This document shows positions 42,118 to 53,421 of a stretch of 64,000 nucleotides of DNA, piece by piece. Numbering within the stretch: position 1 is the first letter of the stretch; each line of letters begins with the position of its first letter. The stretch spans positions 122,980 to 186,979 of the forward strand of contig KB306649.1 of NCBI GenBank assembly GCA_000328365.1. The letters are read 5' to 3'. The translations under genes and the position numbers were made by a program. The stretch is from Capitella teleta (taxonomy: Eukaryota; Annelida; Polychaeta; Capitellidae). Under the pieces are notes generated by a model. That model saw nothing but the letters and a program-made list of their open reading frames with translations, was not told the origin of the DNA and searched no databases.

Positions 42118-45100
42118 CAGCTAATTGCTCATCCCAATCGATTAGACCAGGGGTTCTGCAGCCGCCATTGCAGGGTTGGAGCGAGAAGGGGTGGCTGGCG
42201 GTGTGGGGTAACAAAGAAGCGCCATTCCTCCTGCCTTTCATGGCTAATCTATCCCCGTCTCGCTTTTGTCCATCGGGGATAAAATTAGTAGCATCCATCA
42301 CGTCACGTGATCGTTCTGTTTTGGCTCCTGGTCAGAATTTGCGAGATCAGCGCGAGAAGGGAAGCGGCGGCAAAGGCAAGGTCACGGAGACTGCCGAAGG
42401 AAACCCGAGTAGTGCCGAAGATGATCCATGCTTGTGGGCAGATGAGAGAAAGGAAAAATCATGACTTCGGCACTCACGCATTCGGTCGATTGTGCATAAT
42501 CCCTCAGAATATTATGCTCTCATTTCTAAAGAATGACATCAATGCCATTGATTGGCCCTTTCCCCCATGCCTTGGACAACCCTTCCGTAATGTGCGCTCT
42601 TTACTATGTTTTATTCCATGTCTGCTGTGTATAGCTATCAATCGGATCTTGCACGTGGCACCCTCGAACAGTGTGTTGTGCAATTAATATGCAAAATTGA
42701 TCAAGCCCTCACTCAATTAACATATGCAAAATCGAATTTTAAGGTGAATCAAACCATTTGTTTATTTCAACATGCACAAATATGGTAAGGCATAGGACGC
42801 ATTCAGGTTATATGTCAATATCAATATGTTTCAAGCATCTGTTGTACGTACGTTGATAAGTGCATCAATATACCTGGCTTTTCATTTTCAATGCTCGTTA
42901 ACATATAGGCCACTAGCAATTAGTCTGGTCAGGGTATCACCTCAGGTAATAGTGATTCAATTGATACCACCATCCATTAAGCACACGCAGAGTTTAAAGG
43001 AATAACAACATTTACTCTTCAGCGCTGGGATCTCTGATATAACCATTCACTTTATTGTTTTCAACAAATTTACCATTAAAATTCAAACGAGAGTTGAGTA
43101 TAATCGACTCTGAAGTGTATTGGTTTACTGGATTTCTGATTAAAGTCAATGAGTTGTTGGACAGGTGCTAGCGAATATCCATTGGAACCAAATCAATAAT
43201 TGAAAATCATTTGACCCGTAAATCAAACACTCATTCGTATTCTGTGATTGACTTCAGATTTGCATTAGTCACAGACATTATAATGTTTACACCGAATGAC
43301 AGAGGTTAACCTACATGCCTCTATTGCATTATAACCATAAACAATGGTCCGCACATTAAATCGAAAATGGTGATTTGTGCGCTAATGATAATAGCACCAG
43401 TATAATATACAACCAAACTTGCCCTCATTCAGATTCTGCATGATATAACAGCCATAATTGCAAACACGGCAGAGCCAAAATAAGACAACCATTCAACATT
43501 ATGCAAGAATATCTATAGAAAAAGACCCATTCGGTTATAATGATCGGGTTGGCAGAGGTCACCGTGTCCTCTTCGCGTGCGTCAGTATCTGTTTTAAAAT
43601 ATCAGCAGTACAACCAATACGAAGGGGAAAGGGTGAAAGCGGGAGAACCCCTTTTCTCCCACCCCCGCCTATTCCGCACATGCACGCCAGCAATCGATGC
43701 CCGAAGCACGCGCTCCTCACTTCGTGTGGAACAGCAGCGCACACAAGACGCGAAGGGCGAACGAGCCAATTGTACGCGTTGACTTGCCGATGAAGTGACA
43801 TAAATCCGCCTAGAATACCAGATAAGGCAGCAGCACCTCGAGGCCAGGGCCGTGGTCAGACTGGGGGAATCGACAGAGGTCAAGGACAGAAGGTCAGCTG
43901 TCATGACGACGTGGGTTGTCATAGAAACGGTCGACGAGGACGATTATAGCAGCGGCTGCAGTTTGGGTTGTTCAGGCGGCATGCAGCTGCGATTGTCTGT
44001 GATTGTCAGCCGGTGATTGCGGAATTGCTGGGCCGAAACCCCCGACGTCGAAGCATCAGGCGGTTGACGAACGAACCTACGAACGAACGGAGCTGGTATC
44101 GATTTTTGATTCGCTCAATGAGCAGAGGAAGATGAAGTGTGGAGGTCGTCGCTTGCACGGTCAGCATGCGCCATTTATGCTCTGCGTTCCGCTTGATTGG
44201 CAAGTGCGCATTTGGTCATGCTTCATTTATCTTTTGGTAATTGAGATGCAGGTACAGCCGGGAGAGAGCAAAAAAGAAAAGAGCACACGCGTGCATTGGT
44301 GCTTGATAATGGTTGTCTGCCCTAATTGTCCTCACGCTGGCTCACCCGATTTGCATGAATTGTATTGACATTAAAATACAATGTAACGAGGTTGGCTGCC
44401 AAGGACGTTGGAGCTATTATAGTGCATATACCTGGTATAATGTCTCTTATTAACGCCTGCGGGTTCAAATTGAATTAATCGTCATAATATAGGACATATG
44501 GTTTTACAACCGGCGCCGTATGTGCGCAATGACGGCGTGGTTTCCACGCACAAGAGAACCGCAGCCGTCGACGCTCTCACGCGCACATCAACATGCATCC
44601 CTTACCGCACCTGTGGTCTACGCCATATACAGTACAAGCTTTCCATTCGATACACCCGCCCCCTCCCTCTCTCGATGCAAAATCGAGCATACTCAATAGC
44701 ACGATTGAATAGATTCAATAGCAATGCTGGTATAGCCGATGGTATGAAAGTAACAGTGCAATATATCGAGTCTACATATAATAATATAGACTCGATATGC
44801 ATCATCATATTATGATAATTCATTCATATATATTCTTGATCTCAGCTGCCGTGTTCAACTGTTTGTGCTCATATACTCCTGCCGCAAAATGTCAACATTA
44901 ATGAGCTCAGGCATCGATTGTAAAGGAACCAGCGAAGTTATCCGGTCTGCAGTTGAATCAATGAGTATGTGAATGGACGCGCGTGTCAGCGACCGGTTAG
45001 CCCATTCGAAGTCTTTCTTGCTCGAATGAAACACCATCAAAGAAGCCTCTCCGATCAATACGGGCCTGTGTCGATAGACGTACGTCTCGATATATTGTCT

Positions 45101-46461
45101 GACATGCAAAGACATTCGCTTCGCACGTCGTACCGTAAAAGCTGCGTGATGCCAAGAGTCCTTTCATCGCATATCCTGGGGACGAACGAGAAAAGCGACC
45201 CAACCATCGATCACCCCTTCTACAGTGGTTGCAGGGTACACTTCTACAGTCCATTCGAAGAATGACGGATGGCTTTGGGTGTACAGCGCAGGTGCAGGGT
45301 TGCTTCTGTACCCCCATCGCTACCCTATACCCGCTTCCCTTTCAGCACACACACACACACACCCTGATTTCGCCATGATTCGATCGGAAAGCGGCCGAAT
45401 AATCCGATCATACAAGGATTAAGGAAAATGAAAATCCGCAAGCCAACAAAAAAATGGATTAGTGTTCAGCATGGCCTCTTCCAGGATGAAAAGGAGAAAG
45501 AGCGTGCTTAATTGAATCATGCAGCCAGTGAACAGTGTATAAACTATATTATATATTTAGTGTATCTACGGATAATTATGACTTCATCAACATTCGATAC
45601 AAGGTGTGACCCAGCCGCAACAATTCAAATAAACTGGGAACCATAAACTATGGGCGCCTGATTACAGGTAATATTACGCAAAGCGTTTCACCGGGCGGTT
45701 GAAGTACAAAGACCAGCAAACGGGTAATATAATTATATATTCCCAGAATGGAAATAATTAAAATGGCAACTTGGGGTAGAAGGACGTTGGGGGTGGCGAC
45801 ATACAAGAACATGCAGAGAAAGTTAAGAGCTCACCTCGTCTTGCGTATCCAGGTCATAGTTGTTCTCCCGTATGGCGTACTGAATCCTCGACAGGTCTCT
45901 TTTCTTGACGAAGTCAATGAAGCCTTCGACGCCGACCATTTCCTGTGACAAAGACGAAGAGCAGGGCGAACAGCGATTAGACACGGACTGAGGAGGCAGG
46001 TGCAGGTGTGGCGGAAGGGGAGCAGTCAGGTAAAGGTGTTCAGTGCCGAAGCACGAGGCCGTCGACGTCGACGACGCATAGCTATGTCCGCCGACGCTGT
46101 CCCGGTCGCCAAGAGGGTGCAGTTGCTGAGACTGCTGTGGAGGCGGCAGATCGGGTGGCGGCGGTCGCTGGGTGAGCGGCACTCGGGGAGGTGCCACGGC
46201 CGTCACTCCACCGCCACCCGATCCGGGCGTCTGAGCGGCTGGGAACTCGACATTTTCGTAAGGTCTGCGCTGCAGATAAACATCCGAACACCCTGAGTCC
46301 GAACTGGGACTGCGGAAGAGCAGCAGGTCCTGCTTGCTGCCTGCTAGAGGTGTGCCGCTGTGCGGCGTGCTCGTGCGAGAGGATGTCGAGCCGGCGGTCT
46401 TAGTGGAACTGGTTCGCGAATCCTTCTCTTTCTCGCGGTGGAAGCGCGTGAACATGTTGTC
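33260..46461 (-). CDS. ROCO-family protein: ankyrin - LRR - Roc - COR, no kinase (4 exons seen, 5' end possibly incomplete)
   Basis: Large multidomain GTPase/scaffold, expected to be cytoplasmic. Exons on the minus strand are 46461-45835, 40403-40293, 38751-38629 and 36784-33260. Each internal border is a clean GT/AG site in phase 0, so the pieces join without frame change into about 1461 residues. Order: Ser/Pro-rich disordered head, ankyrin cap and two ankyrin repeats, leucine-rich repeats, Roc GTPase with P-loop GESHSGKS and G4-like THAD, COR, an acidic/Ser linker, then a C-terminal module. LRR-Roc-COR is the defining core of ROCO proteins (LRRK1/2, MFHAS1 and relatives). The frame stops at 33260 and no kinase follows, so this is not a full LRRK. 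The closest type is a MFHAS1-like or invertebrate-specific ROCO; I cannot choose. Introns are about 5.4, 1.5 and 1.8 kb. Function is inferred from family (GTP-dependent dimerising scaffold); the ligand or partner is unknown. Confidence 0.88.
33263..33268 (-). promoter_or_regulatory. AATAAA hexamer formed by the last two ROCO codons
   Basis: The final codons are AAT AAA followed by TGA. If this hexamer is used, cleavage 10-30 nt on would leave a 3' UTR of about that length. It could equally be chance. Confidence 0.35.
38629..38751 (-). CDS. ROCO gene exon: ankyrin repeat
   Basis: 123 nt, 41 codons, phase 0-0. The acceptor is TTATTGGCAG|ACT and the donor GCCAAG|GTATGT. The peptide starts TAHRECPLHVALRLGH and continues LEASKMLLQ, the PLHVA...GHLE..K.LL pattern of an ankyrin repeat, ending in KAK. 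It joins in frame to MFPEAMTIEDIY of the large exon. It is probably the last repeat of a short array; three units including the cap is few for a free-standing ankyrin domain. Confidence 0.82.
40293..40403 (-). CDS. ROCO gene exon: ankyrin repeat
   Basis: 111 nt, 37 codons, phase 0-0. The acceptor is CTGTTTACAG|GAA and the donor GATGAG|GTGAGA. The peptide begins EGKTALHHALVHG and ends DYGTDVNIKDE, a textbook ankyrin repeat: the TALHHA turn, helix pair, then DVN in the finger. A vertebrate-style ankyrin repeat is 33 residues; this one carries four extra residues around VVENDMEIA. One repeat per exon, all phase 0, suggests the array grew by exon duplication. Confidence 0.85.
42087..42115 (+). 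repeat. Poly(A), 29, in the large ROCO intron
   Basis: Homopolymer tract between the first two placed exons. Confidence 0.95.
44763..44798. repeat. 12-bp inverted repeat in the ROCO intron
   Basis: ATATCGAGTCTA and TAGACTCGATAT, 12-nt spacer, AT-rich surroundings. Confidence 0.85.
45346..45362 (+). repeat. (CA)n, intron of the ROCO gene
   Basis: About eight CA units. Confidence 0.85.
45835..46461 (-). CDS. ROCO gene exon: Ser/Pro-rich head and ankyrin cap
   Basis: 209 codons open from a TTGCAG|GAC acceptor (exon starts at 46461) to a GACGAG|GTGAGC donor (ends at 45835), phase 0 at both ends. The first ~170 residues are low-complexity: Ser/Thr-rich, a Gly run, then a Pro-rich stretch with PPPPDLPPP. 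This looks disordered and could bind SH3/WW domains (inference). The last ~36 residues (VEGFIDFVKKRDLSRIQ onward, ending DTQDE) look like an ankyrin N-cap and run directly into the next exon's EGKTALHHAL. The first in-frame ATG is at 46455, two codons inside the exon, with A at -3. It may be the real start if 46462+ is 5' UTR; otherwise an upstream exon exists that I did not find. A second good acceptor lies at 45943-45944 within the exon (see findings). Confidence 0.72.
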
Positions 46462-47404
46462 CTGCAATGCACACTAAGACACGGAGCAGCAGCTCTACAT
46501 GTTGCACGAAAAGCACTCGTTTTCAAAGAGATTCGCGTGAAAGACACGAGTTACGATCCATGTGAGTCACAATAAACACAACAGCCTCCCAGAAATGCGT
46601 CTGATCCCTTCACGGCGTTCGAGCGGACTGATGTCAGCTGCGGCTTCGCGTGCACACAGCGGCAATGACAGCCGCAACCGAGAGCCGGCGCTCGCTTATC
46701 GACCGCGTTCTGCGCCTAGCAGTTCGCTGGTCACTCGCCAGAGGGCGCCAGCTGCATGCGAAACATTCACGGTCGGGTGACGCAGAGACTGTACAAGACG
46801 CTGATTCACCGGTTTGTCCCACGTCGATCACCCCCTCAATTGGCAAAGAAGTTGGCGAACGGACAATTTATTGGAAATCAAAAGCGATAGAAAGAAATGC
46901 TGCGTTCTTACGATCAATCATTGCCTATTCAAAGTCACAGAACACGTTTTCTCCTCAATGCATCGCTCATAAACAGCGCTCGGGGCAAAAACAACGAGCG
47001 TAGTATGCATTAGGAGCAACAATGCTTGAGACCCAGGTCTTTCATTCAATGGTGCTGCAGCCAGTCTGGCGAATATTACCATCGGATCGACACAGGCGCG
47101 ATATTGACGAAGGTCTCCCCAGACGATTAATAGACGGGACATAAGCCAGGTCAATCATATCAATTTTTCTGTGATCATTCTCATAACACAATTGCAAGAA
47201 TCAAATCAATCAATCCGACACAATCCTATCATTGAGGCACATAACATACGCTCTAAAAAGTAAGAGGTAGGCGGACAGAACTCCACGATTTATCACTCTC
47301 ATAGAGGAAGTAATAATCAATATGTAATGTATTGCTAGTGTTACAATGTCAAAGGAAGGAAGTAAGTACGAGTGCTTAATATTAGAGTTCACGATCGAGG
47401 ACGC

Positions 47405-47422
47405 TTTTTTTTTTTTTTTTTT
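47405..47422 (+). repeat. Poly(T), 18
   Basis: Homopolymer tract upstream of the ROCO gene. Confidence 0.9.
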
Positions 47423-49986
47423 CCCTAATTTTCTGGTCTGAGTTCTCTATCTGTAATTTCATGTACATGCATAGTGACTAGTACTGACTACCTGCACAAA
47501 CACAATTAGGCTCACAGCTAAAGGATTTCACCGCAAAAGGACTTCTCAGAACAAGTCAACAAAATCAGCAAAATAATAACGTACCTCACACTGTCTTTGG
47601 AATATCGGCATGAATAGGTAGTGCATGTATAATGCTTTTTGACAGGCTTAGATTAAGGAAACACGTTTCCTCGAATCCAAATGCAACCCTGGAGGAATTA
47701 CGCACACCCTGGGTTAACCATCAGCTTACTTCCGCAAATATGTAACCGAGATAACATATGGCATAACAAAATCCGAACACTGTCTGCACGTTGACCTGGT
47801 GAAGTTAGATATGGAGGAGACATTGCTTTAGAGACAGGGCAGGTGGTAATAGCTTGTGAGTGCATTACCCAGGTAATCCAATGCAAAATTGTATGCTAGA
47901 ATTTACGCAACGTCACACGGAACCCCCTTTTACATAATAAATTTATTGTGAATATGAAATTAGGATGTGCAGACATTCTGAGAGCATAGCATCCAGCAGG
48001 GTGCCCACTGTCCGCACAGGAAGGAAGCAACAGAAAGCATTGTTCCCTGTGCAAATAATCTGTGTCAGAGCTTAACAATTGTTGCAGCCATACAAATCAC
48101 GGATCGCCAATTCAGAGTGTTGTGATTTAACGTTGTTTAGAGTGATTATGAGCCCAGCCAAACGCTTAGAATGGCATCCACTTCCAAATATAAAGCATGG
48201 CGATCGGCGTAGGTGTCGACGAAAACTGAAGTGTCGCCCAACACTAGAATACGTGCAGCCTGAGATTTGTTTACAATCGCTGATGTACAATGATGGATCG
48301 TAGGCGCAACACAATGGCAAATACCACAATAGCACAGCAGTAGATCTGCCATTCGGCTGGTTTCAACTCGATCCGTTAGCCGGAGTGAATTTGACTGCAG
48401 ATGGAGCCGCGCGATGACCGTATGGACGATGGTGGTGTTATCGCCGGTTGCAGATTTTCGCATCTGCGCCACTTCAATGCGAATTGTTATGGCGCTCGCA
48501 GTCGCGATGCGGCTCGCAATAACTGCTTGACGGCCGTTTCTCAAGCAGTCAGCCATTCAGAGCTGATCATTCGATATGTCGAAATGCAAGGCCAAAGCTT
48601 ATAATCGCTGCTAACCTACGGATTCCGCAATTGGAATGGGCCATAGATATCCTGAAATCACTCTCGGATTGGCAAACCGCGACAGTTATTGAAGGCGATA
48701 GAATTTTGGGCATCGGCGCCACATCGTGGGCTTTATGATTTCGAAGGGAAGACGAAGAGGAGGAGGCATGGGCGACAGCCGCCCAGGGTCTTATTATCGC
48801 TGAGGAGCAGTAGCAGTTCCAGGCTCCAAGAGTTACGAGGGCTAAAGAAGAGGCGACGCCCATCCAGCAGATATACTGCAGCGGAAATTTGCACAAACTG
48901 AGACGGGCGAAAGACGAAGCCGTGGAAGAATTAGCTGCCTGCAGTATAATTACCCTGGCAGATGCTTCGGACATGGGGCTGTGGCCTGAGTCATGTGCCA
49001 ATAAAAAAGTCCTACGAGAGAGGTGAACAGAGAAAGATAATATGGATACGATAGAGGAAGGATTCTGAAGAATACAAAAACGTCACTAATGCATGTGGTT
49101 GGTTATTCCTTTAATTGTATGTCAATTTTCAAAGTTATATTTTACCAATGTGAATGTTGCTACCTAGAACGCAGATGTATGTGTTGCCATGTGCGCCGTC
49201 TTTCGATTGCTGGTGTGAGATTTCCTGCCAAATTTGGAGACAAAACAAAAGAGCCGGGTGCAAAGGCGATCCGCCTTGAAATGAATCTCGTCAATAACAT
49301 TGACCCACACCCCGCAGCCAAGACGCCCTGATCAGAATGCAGCAAATGCTCCATCGATTGTTACACGACACCTTGTGCCTGATTGAAGCACAAGTCACAT
49401 TTGGAACAGGAACAAACAGAAGGCAACGTCTACTAGGAAAGGTTTGCAGCCGCCGAATGGAAGGACAGGATCAATGTCGAGGGTTGCAAGCGATCGTCAA
49501 ACGAGCAGCCATAATTTCTTATGAGTCAGATCTACATTGATGGCATAACGTGTTGAGCGTTAAATGCTTTGCGATGGACCTCGCAATACGGATCAACACG
49601 CCATTTGAAGCCAGGACTCTTATTGGTCAAGTAACGAGTCTCTGCTGACCGACCGGACGTGAGTGGACTGTAGTCGAGAATGGACACCATGAATTGAAGC
49701 ATGGCCAATGACTCGTCTTATCTATCTGAGAATGCTTGAAGACAGTGACAACCGCAGCGACATCGCATCAGATGGATTGGGTTTCTTAAATGGCTTTCAA
49801 AGCACATAGAAGCACGCGACGGGAGCTGGATAGGTAAGTAGGCTATTGTGAATGAAACACAGGCAAGTGATAGTACTCAAGATGAAAAACAAACATATAG
49901 AGTAGGTGTCCTATTGCTGTAGGTTAATTATTTATATGATTGCTTGGGTGGGGTTTTGTAGCAGCAATGTTCAATCGGTCCATAAA

Positions 49987-49992
<6 letters not shown>

Positions 49993-50017
<25 letters not shown>
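49993..50017 (+). repeat. Poly(A), 25
   Basis: Homopolymer tract. Confidence 0.9.
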
Positions 50018-50023
<6 letters not shown>

Positions 50024-51294
50024 AGTAAAATAGCGTAAAATTTAATTTTTGGATTCCCCAGAATAAGAGCAAGGAGGAAAATAGAATAATTTGACGGGGC
50101 GATGTAGATTACAGAGAATATTTAAGGACAAGCGGTAGTGGCTAATGAGGCAGTCGATGTATGACCCTAAATGATTCGGTACTTAATTGGAGGCTAGTGC
50201 CAGAGGTGGCTCAATTCAGCGCATGTGAAATGGGAAGTTGACACTAATGATTCACGCTTTTTCATCCAAACAGGCTTTAAATGATGCAACTTTGGCCTTC
50301 TCAGCAGTGTGGACTGTGACGTATAGGCGTCAAGGTAAATTGTAGAGACTTAAGGGTTTGTGTTATATTCCATATGCAAGGGGCAAGAGGGCTGTGCTTT
50401 GAATTGGCGTGAAGTTGGAAAACATATTGGAGCCTTTAAAAAGCATTTTAAAATCGAAAGAGGACAAGGCATGGAAGCGATAGCGTGAGAAAGACGACGG
50501 TGGAATCATGACGAATGTACCATTGAGGAGTCTATTGCAGGCGGAATGGGCTCTTCATCAGATGGAATGACCTTTAAGCAAATTGAGCTGTGATCTCAAA
50601 TGCTCTCTGTTTAGAGTTAACTAGGCTTCTTCACGCATGCGCTCTGTGCAATTGCAATGACGTCACTGATCTGAGCTGCGTTGCCCTAGATGCGTCGTAG
50701 CGGTTTAATTAAGGAGACTGACCAATGGAAGCAAATTTGTGAGAACATCGAGGCCATCCAGGAAGAAGCCTGGAATGAAGTCAAGCCTTATACACACTGT
50801 ACTATTGGGTCTAAGCGCCTCGGACAAGTTGCGTGCGGAACACAATGGTGTAAGGAGGTGGTAATCCCAACCGCGGGTCATCCATTGAACCAAGCTGCCC
50901 CGTTTTATTACTGTCGAACAGCCTCAAGAAGATAAGGTATAAACATACAATTTCAAAAGCGTGCTCAAGAGGCAAAATGATGCCTTCAATGCCCTGTGTT
51001 ATGTGCGAGAGAAAATGCCCTCTCCTCTATTGCGGAAGGGCGAGCCTGATGAGGGTGCTTCGACGCTACAATTTTTACTCTATTAGAAGGCAGTTCGCTC
51101 AAGGAATGAGTGAAGAAGGACACCTAAGCATTCGCTCACTCGCGATTGCATGGATTTTTACGCTCGTAACGAAGGCGACGCCAAGGTCTCTAATTGTAGC
51201 TTTCAAGGCGCACACACAAAACGCACAGGTATAGCCACGTGTCCCGCAGGTGATGTGCTGAAACACAGCTTAAGTGACACAATACAAAAAACCC

Positions 51295-51315
51295 AAAAAA
51301 AAAAAAAAAAAAAAA
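51295..51315 (+). repeat. Poly(A), 21
   Basis: Homopolymer tract. Confidence 0.9.
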
Positions 51316-53394
51316 CACGACGGCGCACGCGGACGACTGGTCGCCATGGCAACACATACTTTTTTTTCACCGAGCTCAGCAGTCGTGATAAAAGGTCTCC
51401 TCGATAAGTCAGCAATAAAATGCAGCCCTCGCTTTTGAGCGAACAACATGTTCGACATGAATCGTACGGAGGCGTCAGATCAAAGCAACGTAATCAAAGA
51501 AGCTCTGGCCGAGTGTTTAATACGCGCAAGGCTTATGTCGCTGGAGCCGTAATAGCGTCATCCAAATTCTAAGCACGCAGCAGCGATCCTCGGCGCTGGT
51601 CCGGACAAGAGCTGCTCCCGGGCAGCGAAGCCAGCCGCCTGAGTTATGGCTGAGTCCAGAGCCTGCTATACACGGCATAAATCAGTGTGAAAATAGCCCC
51701 GATAACAGGCTTTATTGATCCATAATGTCGCACATTTACTGAGGTGCAAGCCTTGGCTAATGGTTGTAATGCTGCGTAATTGATTCGATTGTGAACGAGT
51801 TGCATTTGAAGACGCTTCTCAATGCAAATTGCTGCTGGCAGCGATGACGCTAAGAGATCTCTCCCTTCACACTCCGCGATAAGGAAGCGTCCGATCAGCT
51901 GACCAAGGCACACCCTCATTGTTTCCTCATCTGGATATTTGTCAGACGGACGAGATACGGCTGAATCAAGTGATACATCACCAGACTTATCCGTCCATCA
52001 GCCCGGAAAAGATTTCGCACAAGTTGTCGGAAAGCACTTGATCAGGCGGTCTTCCTCCACCTCCTCCTCCACCTCCTCTTCCTCCTCAGGAGACAGAACG
52101 CCGCTTTCAGTGATATGAGTGAGTTTATTGCTGAGGCTGCTGTCATCGGAGCCCAAGCGCAATATATCGCCCGCAATCTTAGAATACAGGCCAAAAAAGT
52201 CGAATGGATTTATCAAAGTGATGAAACGTGGAAGCGCGATTTTCTGCTGTGAGTTAAGCAATGAGTCAGAATGGAACGTGACGTGCAGCCATTTGGACGG
52301 CGTAATCAACCAGCAAAGCGTCTTGTCCACTTTCGGGAATCGAATGATCGAGTCAGAAATAATCTGGACGGAATGTTGGACAGGCTGATCATGCAACCAA
52401 GGTCACCACTATACATGGTTACCAATGGTTACTGTTGCCATGGCACGCGATTGAATTTACTTGATTGAATACAAACAATTAATATCATGTGCATGTTTCA
52501 TTTTATACCTATTTAAAGCATCTCCTAGTAAAATTCAAGTACATGCAAACGATATAATTGTACATATAATATATAATAGCTTATAGCTATGCAGGTGATG
52601 GTATCATCCGAACGCACCTCGATGAATGTGCTAATAATTTAGAAGTGGGAAGTTTGGCCATGAATTCGAGAAAGGACTTTGAAGCTGTCGGCCTTCCCAG
52701 GCAGCAGCACCCTGTGGTGCTGATTATGCATGTCCTGCTGTTAACATTGCTCTCATCTGAGGAAACATGGCTTTCGGCTTTCGTGACGGTGTATAGAACA
52801 CTATGCATCATAGCGTCGACAAGGAAATGATTTTTCTTCTCAAGAATAAATCCAGCGTGATTGGATTCCTGTCCATACACTTGTTTCCAGGCTGCGTGTC
52901 ATGACATTAACCTGGAGCACCGAGCGTATACGCATCTCGGTCATCGAGGGTTTCGGGCTGATTTGCTGCATATTCTCAACCCTTATGCACACACAGTACA
53001 CTTGAGAGCATGCAGATGTACAGGTAAACACAGGTACAAGTCACGTCATAACTCGTATAGTTAAGTTGCAAACGCAAAGAGGGTCAAGCAAGGTTTGTTG
53101 CCCGCCGTCTTCGGCCATTTTACGAGATGGACAGCCATAAAGAGCGAGGGAGAAAAGTGCCGCTGCAAAAGTCGTCGTGCAAGCGCCGCTTTTAGGCAGC
53201 GATACAAGGGACGAGAGAAGCCTGATTCGGTGACATGACCTCCCCTGACCCCCTCGCCCCTTCCATCCATCTTGCTGTCCAGTTGTCCATTTGCTTCCAT
53301 CTGGTGGACACCCTCCCCCTGCTCTTTTCATGCACCACTGCGTCGCCCATCGTCGTCTTATCTGGCAGTATTAGCAAGCTCTGTCTCCTCTTCC

Positions 53395-53421
53395 CTGCTG
53401 CTGCTGCTGCTGCTGCTGCTG
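53395..53421 (+). repeat. (CTG)9
   Basis: Nine perfect CTG units. Neither strand gives a recognisable protein around it. Confidence 0.95.

Noticed and set aside
51998-52396. 132-codon minus frame with a Glu-rich end
   Set aside because: The Glu run comes from a CCT/CTC simple repeat; the rest matches nothing I know and splice borders are not evident.
53395-53421. CTG run as a poly-Ala/poly-Leu coding exon
   Set aside because: Flanking translation is low-complexity in every frame and lacks splice sites; treated as a simple repeat.
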